A DNA stretch of 64,000 bases from Hydractinia symbiolongicarpus. Its lineage: Eukaryota; Cnidaria; Hydrozoa; Anthoathecata; Hydractiniidae. The translations under genes were made by a program, and so were the position numbers. How positions within the stretch are numbered: position 1 is the first letter of the stretch; each line of letters opens with the position of its first letter. Shown in pieces: positions 7,114 through 22,390 of the stretch. The notes below the pieces were generated by a model. It did not search any database. It was not told the DNA's origin and worked only from the letters and a program-made list of their open reading frames with translations. The stretch is from positions 9,548,001 through 9,612,000 of the forward strand of contig NC_079883.1 in the NCBI RefSeq assembly GCF_029227915.1, read 5' to 3'.

Positions 7114-7591
7114 TTAACAGAATTCAGACAGCTTTAAAAAGAGGCCATAAAATTACCTACTGCTCGTGGAAACACCCTAATTAACCAATAGAGTTGCGTC
7201 ATTACAAAATGTTCCGAACATTTTGTACATTTTTTTAAGTAAAACTGTAGTTTTTTTAAAAATTCGTGGTCTTAATGTTTCAGTAAGGCAATAAATTTGG
7301 CATCGTTGGAATTCGCCAAACCTTCTGCTACTTACTAAAAAAAAAAAAAGTCAAAAGCTTTTGTGTATCAGAAGATACAGCCGTTTTCCCGTAGCCAAAA
7401 AACACAGATTTTATAAAAATGTTAAAGTAATGAGCGTAATGTCATTATGCAGCCAATCAGAAATTACTTTCTTAGCACCAATCAAATGGTTTGTTTTGAA
7501 CCTTAGCTGTCAATCAATATGAGAAATAAAACTTTGGCGCGATAGTGCATTTTAGACCGTCTTGTGTATCCGTACTACATCGACTTCTTAA

Positions 7592-8005
<414 letters not shown>

Positions 8006-8366
8006 GCATCTTACCAAACAAAAAACGGCTATTTTTATAGCCACACATCCATAAAAAATATTACGGCTAGCTTTTTATATCAAACTTTGTTCTGCTTTCT
8101 GTTTAAATTTTATGCTACATAAAAATTTTATGCTACATAAAGTTTGACAATGTTAAAAATATGAAGGGCAAGAAAAGTAAAAGCAAGAAAATAAGAAATT
8201 TAAAAACGAAAATACTTAAACTTAGGGAATCTAATCTTAAAATTACTCTTTTTTAACTGTTTAAGTGACTTAAACAAGTTTAACTTTGTACCAAGATAAT
8301 GTTTTTTTGTAAATGTGTGGCTATAAAAATAGCCGTTTGTTAATGTAATAGCCAGATACACACAAA

Positions 8367-8918
8367 TTATTTTTTTGCGGTCTTCTTTGCTGCCTTTTTG
8401 GGAGTCTTTTTGACCTTCTTTGCTGCAGGTTTTTTAGCAACAGGCTTCTTTGTGGGTTTCTTAGCTGCTGGTTTCTTAGCCGAGGCTTTCTTTGTGGCAG
8501 GCTTCTTTGCTGCTTTCTTTGGCGTGCTCTTCTTTGCTGGCTTCTTTTTTGGTGTACTTTTCTTTGCAGTAGGCTTCTTTGCCGTTGGCTTTTTTGCTGC
8601 GGCCTTTTTCTTAGGTTTTTCTTTTTTTACCTGACCTAGCTTGAATGATCCAGAAGCACCAGTGCCTTTAGTTTGAATCAAATCGCCTGATGTTACTCCT
8701 CGTTTAAGAGCCATTTTCAGATGATGATCTGAGTTTTCAGCAACTTTGTAATTTGCATGAATATATTTTGTAATAGCTTGGCGAGATGAACCACCGCGTT
8801 CCTTTAGGGTAGCGATAGCAGCCTTGATCATGTCCACATATTTAGGGTGATCAGCTGTCTTCTTTGCAGCAGGTTTCTTCTTGGGTGCGATTTTCTTTGG
8901 AGAAGCTGCTTCACTCAT
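8367..8918 (-). CDS. H1: Histone H1, unit 2
   Basis: Consensus 183-aa H1 from the ATG at 8918; stem-loop at 8319-8334. Confidence 0.97.
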   Translation of the reverse strand: MSEAASPKKIAPKKKPAAKKTADHPKYVDMIKAAIATLKERGGSSRQAITKYIHANYKVAENSDHHLKMALKRGVTSGDLIQTKGTGASGSFKLGQVKKEKPKKKAAAKKPTAKKPTAKKSTPKKKPAKKSTPKKAAKKPATKKASAKKPAAKKPTKKPVAKKPAAKKVKKTPKKAAKKTAKK

Positions 8919-9497
8919 TTTTAATGTTTTCTTACAACAATCCAACGATAAACGATGCTTGTTATCACAGTAGAAGTATACTAAACATTACCGTGTAAAT
9001 GAGATATAATTTAAGACGGTGCGAAGTATGCGGACGTAAAAGTACCACTCCCGGGAATTGATTTGGCGCGAAAACAGAAATGTGTGTTTCTGTACATCGT
9101 ATAATGTCCGTTTTGGGTGCCGCGACTATGCGAAAGCATGTTAATTTTTATTTGTAGCACGACGCAATAGTCTGAAAGAGAAGCTGCTGGAGTTTGAGGT
9201 CTTCAGCATTACATCTACTCTGTTAATTTGGGCTTCTTCCGCGCCCGTGTTAGGATTTTCATAAAGCGTTCTTTGGTTTGCGTTGCGTATGTCGGCCTAC
9301 ATCATCGACACGGCCTGTTTCCGGCTATTAGGAGCAATTCATATATTGGGCACTGCGTTTCGACTTTTTTATTAGACCACAGTAAAAAAATTCACTCACA
9401 GAAGTCCCTTTCTTTCATGGCTACAAACACGAAGAATTCTGTCGTAAGTAAAACGAATGCGCAAGCCAAAATAACGATGGGGCGAAGTCATAAGCAT

Positions 9498-9570
9498 GGC
9501 CCTGTGGCCCAATGGATAAGGCATCTGACTACGAATCAGGGGATTCCAGGTTCGACTCCTGGCAGGGTCG
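9498..9570 (+). tRNA. tRNA-Arg(ACG): tRNA-Arg (ACG), unit 2
   Basis: Same 73-nt cloverleaf and same T-free trailer as unit 1. Confidence 0.95.
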
Positions 9571-9892
9571 CACTGTCGCATTTCGGCTGCATGGTCTACT
9601 GTGTAACGCGCGCGCACGTTCTGGCGTAATGCGTTGATAAACGGAATGTACGCAGTCATATTGGAAAGTAATATCACGCACTTAGTATCGTCGCCTTTGT
9701 TAGCATTCATGTAAGTTACCATCCACTCGCTACAGTCGCTCTCCATCCTACGGCTAAATCAACAGCCGTGATTTTTACTATGTCGCCGTCCATCCGTACG
9801 CGGTGACAGTTGTAAGCTTTACAGTAACGTGACATGCTCCACAAGCAGTTACGGTGTGTGGACGATGCCTATCATGGCAACGCTTGTTCTTT

Positions 9893-10079
9893 ATCGCTTC
9901 TCGGCCTAATGGCTAAGATCAAGTGTAGTATCTGTTCTTATCAGTTTAATATCTGGTAGGCCATTCTCTGAATGGTCAGTATATTAATCTGATTTTTGGC
10001 CTTGGGTCATGGAGGTGGATTCATTCACGCCGTGACCACGGGTTGCCTTGGTGTTGCACTATTACCGATGGCGGCCCAC
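9893..10079 (+). ncRNA. U2: U2 snRNA, unit 2
   Basis: Consensus U2 with GTAGTA and the Sm site; PSE-like motif at 9839-9851. Confidence 0.95.
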
Positions 10080-10269
10080 ATAAGCAATAAAAGAATAATA
10101 GCAGTCCTCTTTCCGACGGCACTCTGCATAGTCTACGGCGGGAACAAAACGCGTACACTGGGGGAGAATACAGCCTATGCCCCGCGACACGGCAGTTTAT
10201 AACACACTCAAGCCACAAGCATTAACAAACTTTGAAGGGTACCCTCATGCTACGGTGCAGTTCCAACTC

Positions 10270-10435
10270 ATACTTACCTGACGGGGAAGTAAAGACTGAT
10301 CAATGAGGGTTTTCTTCCAGAGTGAGGCTCTTGCATTGCACTACGCTTGGGCTGACCTCTGCGATTACTGCAAACGTCAGTAACTCGACCGTACAATTTC
10401 TGGTAGTGGGGGCCTGCGTCCGCGCTCGCCCCCTC
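10270..10435 (+). ncRNA. U1: U1 snRNA, unit 2
   Basis: Consensus U1, intact 5' splice-site-pairing end; PSE-like motif at 10213-10224. Confidence 0.95.
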
Positions 10436-10783
10436 CTTAAGTCAAAATGAATGAGCTTAGAAAAGTTGCGCGGCCAAATGTCGGTGGTGACTTAAACGCT
10501 AAGGTAAAACCTCGCTTGGCTGTTACGAAACGTGATTGCGATATAAGTCCTCGGAAGGCGGCGGAATTTTATTTTATTTGCCATTCCGTCAGGGTTATTG
10601 GATGATCGGCAATAGATCGAGTTTGTATGCATTTGAAAGCTCTTTTTTCTCGTACTATCACCTGAAAATGTCGTAGGAAAATGTCATAGGAAACACTTTC
10701 AACAACCGCCACGTTCCTTAATTGTTATAACAAGAAATATATCACAGCACCATTGAAATGAAAAGGCAACAAATGAAAATGAA

Positions 10784-10903
10784 AAGCCTACGACACCGGG
10801 AGTTCCCAGGCGGTCCCCCATCCAAGTACTATCCCGGCCCGACGATGCTTAACTTCCGTGATCAGACGAGAACGGGTGTGTTCATCGTGGTATGGCCGTA
10901 GAC
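10784..10903 (-). rRNA. 5S rRNA: 5S rRNA, unit 2
   Basis: Consensus 5S with CTGATC near nucleotide 42; T-run terminators on the minus strand side. Confidence 0.97.
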
Positions 10904-11100
10904 ATTAGTAGGGGCAAATACGTGCAATTTATTTTGACGTTGTGATCAAATTTTTTTATTTAATTTCTTTGAGTTACTTAGGACAAGGCGTATGCATGGA
11001 TTATCTATTAGACTTTAAGGTTATAGTTTTGTGAAAAAAACAATGTTTTTTTAAAGATGTGTGGCTATAAAAATAGCCGTTGTTTTCTGAGTGTAGCGGT

Positions 11101-11481
11101 TTACTTCTTCTGTCCTTTGTCGTTCTTCTTTGGGAGTAAGACAGCTTGAATGTTTGGCAAAACACCACCAGCTGCAATGGTTACACCGCTCAAAAGTTTG
11201 TTTAATTCTTCATCATTACGAACAGCCAATTGTAAATGTCTTGGAATAATCCTAGCTTTTTTGTTGTCTCTTGCTGCGTTACCAGCCAACTCCAATATCT
11301 CAGCAGATAAATATTCCAAGACGGCTGCTAAGTAAACTGGTGCTCCAGATCCAATTCGGTTAGCATAGTGCCCTCTACGAAGGAATCTATGCACTCTACC
11401 GACTGGAAATTGAAGTCCAGCTCTTGAGGATCTTGTCTTGGCTTTAGCCTTAGCTTTTCCACCTTTTCCACGTCCAGACAT
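11101..11481 (-). CDS. H2A: Histone H2A, unit 2
   Basis: Consensus 126-aa H2A. Its divergent partner across the promoter is the deleted H2B of unit 3, so the promoter now serves one intact gene. Confidence 0.99.
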   Translation of the reverse strand: MSGRGKGGKAKAKAKTRSSRAGLQFPVGRVHRFLRRGHYANRIGSGAPVYLAAVLEYLSAEILELAGNAARDNKKARIIPRHLQLAVRNDEELNKLLSGVTIAAGGVLPNIQAVLLPKKNDKGQKK

Positions 11482-11765
11482 AACTGCGATTTGATTTGTA
11501 AGTTAATACAAAAACGTACGAATATTTAACGTAAGTGTTAACGAAATAAACTTTACTCGTTTTTTCATCATAAAAATAGGATCGAAATCATGTTTTTTTA
11601 ACCAATCATAATTAAGTATTAAACAAAAGATTTTTTTTTTAACCAATTAAATTGCGTATCGGCGTTTTCGGATCGAATTCGATCCGATTTTTTTACTTAT
11701 AAACAAAAAGTTTTGACTTGCAGTTTAATGCTTATTTACAAGTTAAGTAGCAAAAATTTTTAACC

Positions 11766-11939
11766 ATGTCTGACGCAGCAGCTAAACTTCTAAATAATGT
11801 GCTTAAGAACACTAGCCTACATTTAAAATACTTCCCCATGTGTGTGTGTGGATTAGCTTCACTTTTCATACGTATTATTAGCTGTACTTGCAGAAAAGAC
11901 AAGTACATTGATCCATGTTATTGCTTACATTTAACTTAA
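11766..11939 (+). pseudogene. H2B: Histone H2B remnant, unit 3
   Basis: Only the ATG and first seven codons (MSDAAAK) survive. After the codon ending at 11786 the sequence jumps to what lies at 6393 in unit 2, past the stop, stem-loop and downstream element. Deletion size is 482 bp, with a 3-nt AAA microhomology at the joint. The frame happens to stay open to a stop at 11937-11939, giving a 57-residue hybrid, but nothing of the histone fold remains. The promoter is intact, so a transcript without a histone 3' end is possible. Confidence 0.95.
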
Positions 11940-12150
11940 CCCAGCTTTTCACGGAAACACTCCCAGGCAAATTAACCCTACAAAGTATTTCTAAATTTTT
12001 TTTGTGTCATATATGACATAGTATCGTATAGCAATAAATGTAACTGTGACAAGACTTTACACATTGTGTAATTTGGAAGCGTGCACAAAGTAATGTTTTA
12101 AAAGATTTGTGGCTATAAAAATAGCCGTTTTTGTTGAGCAATGACAACGC

Positions 12151-12527
<377 letters not shown>

Positions 12528-13005
12528 TTAACAGAATTCAGACAGCTTTAAAAAGAGGCCATAAAATTACCTACTGCTCGTGGAAACACCCTAATTAACC
12601 AATAGAGTTGCGTCATTACAAAATGTTCCGAACATTTTGTACATTTTTTTAAGTAAAACTGTAGTTTTTTTAAAAATTCGTGGTCTTAATGTTTCAGTAA
12701 GGCAATAAATTTGGCATCGTTGGAATTCGCCAAACCTTCTGCTACTTACTAAAAAAAAAAAAAGTCAAAAGCTTTTGTGTATCAGAAGATACAGCCGTTT
12801 TCCCGTAGCCAAAAAACACAGATTTTATAAAAATGTTAAAGTAATGAGCGTAATGTCATTATGCAGCCAATCAGAAATTACTTTCTTAGCACCAATCAAA
12901 TGGTTTGTTTTGAACCTTAGCTGTCAATCAATATGAGAAATAAAACTTTGGCGCGATAGTGCATTTTAGACCGTCTTGTGTATCCGTACTACATCGACTT
13001 CTTAA

Positions 13006-13419
<414 letters not shown>

Positions 13420-13780
13420 GCATCTTACCAAACAAAAAACGGCTATTTTTATAGCCACACATCCATAAAAAATATTACGGCTAGCTTTTTATATCAAACT
13501 TTGTTCTGCTTTCTGTTTAAATTTTATGCTACATAAAAATTTTATGCTACATAAAGTTTGACAATGTTAAAAATATGAAGGGCAAGAAAAGTAAAAGCAA
13601 GAAAATAAGAAATTTAAAAACGAAAATACTTAAACTTAGGGAATCTAATCTTAAAATTACTCTTTTTTAACTGTTTAAGTGACTTAAACAAGTTTAACTT
13701 TGTACCAAGATAATGTTTTTTTGTAAATGTGTGGCTATAAAAATAGCCGTTTGTTAATGTAATAGCCAGATACACACAAA

Positions 13781-14332
13781 TTATTTTTTTGCGGTCTTCT
13801 TTGCTGCCTTTTTGGGAGTCTTTTTGACCTTCTTTGCTGCAGGTTTTTTAGCAACAGGCTTCTTTGTGGGTTTCTTAGCTGCTGGTTTCTTAGCCGAGGC
13901 TTTCTTTGTGGCAGGCTTCTTTGCTGCTTTCTTTGGCGTGCTCTTCTTTGCTGGCTTCTTTTTTGGTGTACTTTTCTTTGCAGTAGGCTTCTTTGCCGTT
14001 GGCTTTTTTGCTGCGGCCTTTTTCTTAGGTTTTTCTTTTTTTACCTGACCTAGCTTGAATGATCCAGAAGCACCAGTGCCTTTAGTTTGAATCAAATCGC
14101 CTGATGTTACTCCTCGTTTAAGAGCCATTTTCAGATGATGATCTGAGTTTTCAGCAACTTTGTAATTTGCATGAATATATTTTGTAATAGCTTGGCGAGA
14201 TGAACCACCGCGTTCCTTTAGGGTAGCGATAGCAGCCTTGATCATGTCCACATATTTAGGGTGATCAGCTGTCTTCTTTGCAGCAGGTTTCTTCTTGGGT
14301 GCGATTTTCTTTGGAGAAGCTGCTTCACTCAT
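13781..14332 (-). CDS. H1: Histone H1, unit 3
   Basis: Consensus 183-aa H1; stem-loop at 13733-13748. Confidence 0.97.
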   Translation of the reverse strand: MSEAASPKKIAPKKKPAAKKTADHPKYVDMIKAAIATLKERGGSSRQAITKYIHANYKVAENSDHHLKMALKRGVTSGDLIQTKGTGASGSFKLGQVKKEKPKKKAAAKKPTAKKPTAKKSTPKKKPAKKSTPKKAAKKPATKKASAKKPAAKKPTKKPVAKKPAAKKVKKTPKKAAKKTAKK

Positions 14333-14911
14333 TTTTAATGTTTTCTTACAACAATCCAACGATAAACGATGCTTGTTATCACAGTAGAAGTATACTAAAC
14401 ATTACCGTGTAAATGAGATATAATTTAAGACGGTGCGAAGTATGCGGACGTAAAAGTACCACTCCCGGGAATTGATTTGGCGCGAAAACAGAAATGTGTG
14501 TTTCTGTACATCGTATAATGTCCGTTTTGGGTGCCGCGACTATGCGAAAGCATGTTAATTTTTATTTGTAGCACGACGCAATAGTCTGAAAGAGAAGCTG
14601 CTGGAGTTTGAGGTCTTCAGCATTACATCTACTCTGTTAATTTGGGCTTCTTCCGCGCCCGTGTTAGGATTTTCATAAAGCGTTCTTTGGTTTGCGTTGC
14701 GTATGTCGGCCTACATCATCGACACGGCCTGTTTCCGGCTATTAGGAGCAATTCATATATTGGGCACTGCGTTTCGACTTTTTTATTAGACCACAGTAAA
14801 AAAATTCACTCACAGAAGTCCCTTTCTTTCATGGCTACAAACACGAAGAATTCTGTCGTAAGTAAAACGAATGCGCAAGCCAAAATAACGATGGGGCGAA
14901 GTCATAAGCAT

Positions 14912-14984
14912 GGCCCTGTGGCCCAATGGATAAGGCATCTGACTACGAATCAGGGGATTCCAGGTTCGACTCCTGGCAGGGTCG
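14912..14984 (+). tRNA. tRNA-Arg(ACG): tRNA-Arg (ACG), unit 3
   Basis: Identical cloverleaf, A and B boxes intact. Confidence 0.95.
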
Positions 14985-15306
14985 CACTGTCGCATTTCGG
15001 CTGCATGGTCTACTGTGTAACGCGCGCGCACGTTCTGGCGTAATGCGTTGATAAACGGAATGTACGCAGTCATATTGGAAAGTAATATCACGCACTTAGT
15101 ATCGTCGCCTTTGTTAGCATTCATGTAAGTTACCATCCACTCGCTACAGTCGCTCTCCATCCTACGGCTAAATCAACAGCCGTGATTTTTACTATGTCGC
15201 CGTCCATCCGTACGCGGTGACAGTTGTAAGCTTTACAGTAACGTGACATGCTCCACAAGCAGTTACGGTGTGTGGACGATGCCTATCATGGCAACGCTTG
15301 TTCTTT

Positions 15307-15493
15307 ATCGCTTCTCGGCCTAATGGCTAAGATCAAGTGTAGTATCTGTTCTTATCAGTTTAATATCTGGTAGGCCATTCTCTGAATGGTCAGTATATTA
15401 ATCTGATTTTTGGCCTTGGGTCATGGAGGTGGATTCATTCACGCCGTGACCACGGGTTGCCTTGGTGTTGCACTATTACCGATGGCGGCCCAC
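15307..15493 (+). ncRNA. U2: U2 snRNA, unit 3
   Basis: Consensus U2, intact despite the damage to neighbouring histone genes. Confidence 0.95.
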
Positions 15494-15683
15494 ATAAGCA
15501 ATAAAAGAATAATAGCAGTCCTCTTTCCGACGGCACTCTGCATAGTCTACGGCGGGAACAAAACGCGTACACTGGGGGAGAATACAGCCTATGCCCCGCG
15601 ACACGGCAGTTTATAACACACTCAAGCCACAAGCATTAACAAACTTTGAAGGGTACCCTCATGCTACGGTGCAGTTCCAACTC

Positions 15684-15849
15684 ATACTTACCTGACGGGG
15701 AAGTAAAGACTGATCAATGAGGGTTTTCTTCCAGAGTGAGGCTCTTGCATTGCACTACGCTTGGGCTGACCTCTGCGATTACTGCAAACGTCAGTAACTC
15801 GACCGTACAATTTCTGGTAGTGGGGGCCTGCGTCCGCGCTCGCCCCCTC
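15684..15849 (+). ncRNA. U1: U1 snRNA, unit 3
   Basis: Consensus U1 with complete 5' end and Sm site. Confidence 0.95.
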
Positions 15850-16197
15850 CTTAAGTCAAAATGAATGAGCTTAGAAAAGTTGCGCGGCCAAATGTCGGTG
15901 GTGACTTAAACGCTAAGGTAAAACCTCGCTTGGCTGTTACGAAACGTGATTGCGATATAAGTCCTCGGAAGGCGGCGGAATTTTATTTTATTTGCCATTC
16001 CGTCAGGGTTATTGGATGATCGGCAATAGATCGAGTTTGTATGCATTTGAAAGCTCTTTTTTCTCGTACTATCACCTGAAAATGTCGTAGGAAAATGTCA
16101 TAGGAAACACTTTCAACAACCGCCACGTTCCTTAATTGTTATAACAAGAAATATATCACAGCACCATTGAAATGAAAAGGCAACAAATGAAAATGAA

Positions 16198-16317
16198 AAG
16201 CCTACGACACCGGGAGTTCCCAGGCGGTCCCCCATCCAAGTACTATCCCGGCCCGACGATGCTTAACTTCCGTGATCAGACGAGAACGGGTGTGTTCATC
16301 GTGGTATGGCCGTAGAC
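16198..16317 (-). rRNA. 5S rRNA: 5S rRNA, unit 3
   Basis: Consensus 5S with T-run terminators. Confidence 0.97.
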
Positions 16318-16514
16318 ATTAGTAGGGGCAAATACGTGCAATTTATTTTGACGTTGTGATCAAATTTTTTTATTTAATTTCTTTGAGTTACTTAGGACAA
16401 GGCGTATGCATGGATTATCTATTAGACTTTAAGGTTATAGTTTTGTGAAAAAAACAATGTTTTTTTAAAGATGTGTGGCTATAAAAATAGCCGTTGTTTT
16501 CTGAGTGTAGCGGT

Positions 16515-16895
16515 TTACTTCTTCTGTCCTTTGTCGTTCTTCTTTGGGAGTAAGACAGCTTGAATGTTTGGCAAAACACCACCAGCTGCAATGGTTACAC
16601 CGCTCAAAAGTTTGTTTAATTCTTCATCATTACGAACAGCCAATTGTAAATGTCTTGGAATAATCCTAGCTTTTTTGTTGTCTCTTGCTGCGTTACCAGC
16701 CAACTCCAATATCTCAGCAGATAAATATTCCAAGACGGCTGCTAAGTAAACTGGTGCTCCAGATCCAATTCGGTTAGCATAGTGCCCTCTACGAAGGAAT
16801 CTATGCACTCTACCGACTGGAAATTGAAGTCCAGCTCTTGAGGATCTTGTCTTGGCTTTAGCCTTAGCTTTTCTACCTTTTCCACGTCCAGACAT
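16515..16895 (-). CDS. H2A: Histone H2A (G8R), unit 3
   Basis: Full-length H2A with one private change: GGA to AGA makes residue 8 (Met counted) Arg, so the tail begins MSGRGKGRK. It is in the flexible tail and probably tolerated. Confidence 0.98.
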   Translation of the reverse strand: MSGRGKGRKAKAKAKTRSSRAGLQFPVGRVHRFLRRGHYANRIGSGAPVYLAAVLEYLSAEILELAGNAARDNKKARIIPRHLQLAVRNDEELNKLLSGVTIAAGGVLPNIQAVLLPKKNDKGQKK

Positions 16896-17179
16896 AACTG
16901 CGATTTGATTTGTAAGTTAATACAAAAACGTACGAATATTTAACGTAAGTGTTAACGAAATAAACTTTACTCGTTTTTTCATCATAAAAATAGGATCGAA
17001 ATCATGTTTTTTTAACCAATCATAATTAAGTATTAAACAAAAGATTTTTTTTTTAACCAATTAAATTGCGTATCGGCGTTTTCGGATCGAATTCGATCCG
17101 ATTTTTTTACTTATAAACAAAAAGTTTTGACTTGCAGTTTAATGCTTATTTACAAGTTAAGTAGCAAAAATTTTTAACC

Positions 17180-17584
17180 ATGTCTGACGCAGCAGCTAAA
17201 GGAGGAAAACAGGCACCTAAAGTAGCCAAGAAAGGTGAAAAAAGAGCCGGCAAAAAAGGAGGAAAGATTGGTGGAACTGGTGAAAAGAAACGCAAGAGAA
17301 AGAGAAAGGAAAGTTATGCTATTTACATCTACAATGTTTTGAAACAAGTTCACTCAGATGTCGGAGTTTCAAGCAAAGCTATGAGCATCATGAACTCATT
17401 TGTCAACGACATCTTTGAGCGCATTGCTTCCGAAGCTTCGCGTTTGGCTCTTCAAAACAAAAAGTCGACCATCTCTTCTCGTGAAATTCAAACCGCAGTA
17501 CGTCTTCTCTTGCCTGGAGAACTTGCAAAACACGCAGTCAGTGAAGGAACAAAAGCCGTCACAAAATACACAAGCAGCAAGTAA
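17180..17584 (+). CDS. H2B: Histone H2B (P59S), unit 4
   Basis: Full length. CCA to TCA changes the conserved VHPD to VHSD (residue 59) at the end of the first fold helix/L1 entry; other copies have Pro. Confidence 0.98.
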   Translation: MSDAAAKGGKQAPKVAKKGEKRAGKKGGKIGGTGEKKRKRKRKESYAIYIYNVLKQVHSDVGVSSKAMSIMNSFVNDIFERIASEASRLALQNKKSTISSREIQTAVRLLLPGELAKHAVSEGTKAVTKYTSSK

Positions 17585-18046
17585 ACCAACGTCTACCAAA
17601 CACAAACGGTCTTTTTTAAGACCACACATCTTTAAAAAAACATTTACTTGGCGTCACTACAAGTTAACCGAAGTTAATAAAACTTCTAAATAATGTGCTT
17701 AAGAACACTAGCCTACATTTAAAATACTTCCCCATGTGTGTGTGTGGATTAGCTTCACTTTTCATACGTATTATTAGCTGTACTTGCAGAAAAGACAAGT
17801 ACATTGATCCATGTTATTGCTTACATTTAACTTAACCCAGCTTTTCACGGAAACACTCCCAGGCAAATTAACCCTACAAAGTATTTCTAAATTTTTTTTG
17901 TGTCATATATGACATAGTATCGTATAGCAATAAATGTAACTGTGACAAGACTTTACACATTGTGTAATTTGGAAGCGTGCACAAAGTAATGTTTTAAAAG
18001 ATTTGTGGCTATAAAAATAGCCGTTTTTGTTGAGCAATGACAACGC

Positions 18047-18403
<357 letters not shown>

Positions 18404-18881
18404 TTAACAGAATTCAGACAGCTTTAAAAAGAGGCCATAAAATTACCTACTGCTCGTGGAAACACCCTAATTAACCAATAGAGTTGCGTCATTACAAAAT
18501 GTTCCGAACATTTTGTACATTTTTTTAAGTAAAACTGTAGTTTTTTTAAAAATTCGTGGTCTTAATGTTTCAGTAAGGCAATAAATTTGGCATCGTTGGA
18601 ATTCGCCAAACCTTCTGCTACTTACTAAAAAAAAAAAAAGTCAAAAGCTTTTGTGTATCAGAAGATACAGCCGTTTTCCCGTAGCCAAAAAACACAGATT
18701 TTATAAAAATGTTAAAGTAATGAGCGTAATGTCATTATGCAGCCAATCAGAAATTACTTTCTTAGCACCAATCAAATGGTTTGTTTTGAACCTTAGCTGT
18801 CAATCAATATGAGAAATAAAACTTTGGCGCGATAGTGCATTTTAGACCGTCTTGTGTATCCGTACTACATCGACTTCTTAA

Positions 18882-19295
<414 letters not shown>

Positions 19296-19656
19296 GCATC
19301 TTACCAAACAAAAAACGGCTATTTTTATAGCCACACATCCATAAAAAATATTACGGCTAGCTTTTTATATCAAACTTTGTTCTGCTTTCTGTTTAAATTT
19401 TATGCTACATAAAAATTTTATGCTACATAAAGTTTGACAATGTTAAAAATATGAAGGGCAAGAAAAGTAAAAGCAAGAAAATAAGAAATTTAAAAACGAA
19501 AATACTTAAACTTAGGGAATCTAATCTTAAAATTACTCTTTTTTAACTGTTTAAGTGACTTAAACAAGTTTAACTTTGTACCAAGATAATGTTTTTTTGT
19601 AAATGTGTGGCTATAAAAATAGCCGTTTGTTAATGTAATAGCCAGATACACACAAA

Positions 19657-20208
19657 TTATTTTTTTGCGGTCTTCTTTGCTGCCTTTTTGGGAGTCTTTT
19701 TGACCTTCTTTGCTGCAGGTTTTTTAGCAACAGGCTTCTTTGTGGGTTTCTTAGCTGCTGGTTTCTTAGCCGAGGCTTTCTTTGTGGCAGGCTTCTTTGC
19801 TGCTTTCTTTGGCGTGCTCTTCTTTGCTGGCTTCTTTTTTGGTGTACTTTTCTTTGCAGTAGGCTTCTTTGCCGTTGGCTTTTTTGCTGCGGCCTTTTTC
19901 TTAGGTTTTTCTTTTTTTACCTGACCTAGCTTGAATGATCCAGAAGCACCAGTGCCTTTAGTTTGAATCAATTCGCCTGATGTTACTCCTCGTTTAAGAG
20001 CCATTTTCAGATGATGATCTGAGTTTTCAGCAACTTTGTAATTTGCATGAATATATTTTGTAATAGCTTGGCGAGATGAACCACCGCGTTCCTTTAGGGT
20101 AGCCATAGCAGCCTTGATCATGTCCACATATTTAGGGTGATCAGCTGTCTTCTTTGCAGCAGGTTTCTTCTTGGGTGCGATTTTCTTTGGAGAAGCTGCT
20201 TCACTCAT
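19657..20208 (-). CDS. H1: Histone H1 (I35M, D79E), unit 4
   Basis: 183 aa with two private conservative changes in the winged-helix domain: Ile35 to Met and Asp79 to Glu (numbered from MSEAAS). The most diverged intact H1 of the window. Confidence 0.97.
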   Translation of the reverse strand: MSEAASPKKIAPKKKPAAKKTADHPKYVDMIKAAMATLKERGGSSRQAITKYIHANYKVAENSDHHLKMALKRGVTSGELIQTKGTGASGSFKLGQVKKEKPKKKAAAKKPTAKKPTAKKSTPKKKPAKKSTPKKAAKKPATKKASAKKPAAKKPTKKPVAKKPAAKKVKKTPKKAAKKTAKK

Positions 20209-20787
20209 TTTTAATGTTTTCTTACAACAATCCAACGATAAACGATGCTTGTTATCACAGTAGAAGTATACTAAACATTACCGTGTAAATGAGATATAAT
20301 TTAAGACGGTGCGAAGTATGCGGACGTAAAAGTACCACTCCCGGGAATTGATTTGGCGCGAAAACAGAAATGTGTGTTTCTGTACATCGTATAATGTCCG
20401 TTTTGGGTGCCGCGACTATGCGAAAGCATGTTAATTTTTATTTGTAGCACGACGCAATAGTCTGAAAGAGAAGCTGCTGGAGTTTGAGGTCTTCAGCATT
20501 ACATCTACTCTGTTAATTTGGGCTTCTTCCGCGCCCGTGTTAGGATTTTCATAAAGCGTTCTTTGGTTTGCGTTGCGTATGTCGGCCTACATCATCGACA
20601 CGGCCTGTTTCCGGCTATTAGGAGCAATTCATATATTGGGCACTGCGTTTCGACTTTTTTATTAGACCACAGTAAAAAAATTCACTCACAGAAGTCCCTT
20701 TCTTTCATGGCTACAAACACGAAGAATTCTGTCGTAAGTAAAACGAATGCGCAAGCCAAAATAACGATGGGGCGAAGTCATAAGCAT

Positions 20788-20860
20788 GGCCCTGTGGCCC
20801 AATGGATAAGGCATCTGACTACGAATCAGGGGATTCCAGGTTCGACTCCTGGCAGGGTCG
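20788..20860 (+). tRNA. tRNA-Arg(ACG): tRNA-Arg (ACG), unit 4
   Basis: Identical to unit 1. Confidence 0.95.
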
Positions 20861-21182
20861 CACTGTCGCATTTCGGCTGCATGGTCTACTGTGTAACGCG
20901 CGCGCACGTTCTGGCGTAATGCGTTGATAAACGGAATGTACGCAGTCATATTGGAAAGTAATATCACGCACTTAGTATCGTCGCCTTTGTTAGCATTCAT
21001 GTAAGTTACCATCCACTCGCTACAGTCGCTCTCCATCCTACGGCTAAATCAACAGCCGTGATTTTTACTATGTCGCCGTCCATCCGTACGCGGTGACAGT
21101 TGTAAGCTTTACAGTAACGTGACATGCTCCACAAGCAGTTACGGTGTGTGGACGATGCCTATCATGGCAACGCTTGTTCTTT

Positions 21183-21369
21183 ATCGCTTCTCGGCCTAAT
21201 GGCTAAGATCAAGTGTAGTATCTGTTCTTATCAGTTTAATATCTGGTAGGCCATTCTCTGAATGGTCAGTATATTAATCTGATTTTTGGCCTTGGGTCAT
21301 GGAGGTGGATTCATTCACGCCGTGACCACGGGTTGCCTTGGTGTTGCACTATTACCGATGGCGGCCCAC
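21183..21369 (+). ncRNA. U2: U2 snRNA, unit 4
   Basis: Consensus U2. Confidence 0.95.
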
Positions 21370-21559
21370 ATAAGCAATAAAAGAATAATAGCAGTCCTCT
21401 TTCCGACGGCACTCTGCATAGTCTACGGCGGGAACAAAACGCGTACACTGGGGGAGAATACAGCCTATGCCCCGCGACACGGCAGTTTATAACACACTCA
21501 AGCCACAAGCATTAACAAACTTTGAAGGGTACCCTCATGCTACGGTGCAGTTCCAACTC

Positions 21560-21725
21560 ATACTTACCTGACGGGGAAGTAAAGACTGATCAATGAGGGT
21601 TTTCTTCCAGAGTGAGGCTCTTGCATTGCACTACGCTTGGGCTGACCTCTGCGATTACTGCAAACGTCAGTAACTCGACCGTACAATTTCTGGTAGTGGG
21701 GGCCTGCGTCCGCGCTCGCCCCCTC
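21560..21725 (+). ncRNA. U1: U1 snRNA, unit 4
   Basis: Consensus U1. Confidence 0.95.
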
Positions 21726-22073
21726 CTTAAGTCAAAATGAATGAGCTTAGAAAAGTTGCGCGGCCAAATGTCGGTGGTGACTTAAACGCTAAGGTAAAAC
21801 CTCGCTTGGCTGTTACGAAACGTGATTGCGATATAAGTCCTCGGAAGGCGGCGGAATTTTATTTTATTTGCCATTCCGTCAGGGTTATTGGATGATCGGC
21901 AATAGATCGAGTTTGTATGCATTTGAAAGCTCTTTTTTCTCGTACTATCACCTGAAAATGTCGTAGGAAAATGTCATAGGAAACACTTTCAACAACCGCC
22001 ACGTTCCTTAATTGTTATAACAAGAAATATATCACAGCACCATTGAAATGAAAAGGCAACAAATGAAAATGAA

Positions 22074-22193
22074 AAGCCTACGACACCGGGAGTTCCCAGG
22101 CGGTCCCCCATCCAAGTACTATCCCGGCCCGACGATGCTTAACTTCCGTGATCAGACGAGAACGGGTGTGTTCATCGTGGTATGGCCGTAGAC
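22074..22193 (-). rRNA. 5S rRNA: 5S rRNA, unit 4
   Basis: Consensus 5S. Confidence 0.97.
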
Positions 22194-22390
22194 ATTAGTA
22201 GGGGCAAATACGTGCAATTTATTTTGACGTTGTGATCAAATTTTTTTATTTAATTTCTTTGAGTTACTTAGGACAAGGCGTATGCATGGATTATCTATTA
22301 GACTTTAAGGTTATAGTTTTGTGAAAAAAACAATGTTTTTTTAAAGATGTGTGGCTATAAAAATAGCCGTTGTTTTCTGAGTGTAGCGGT

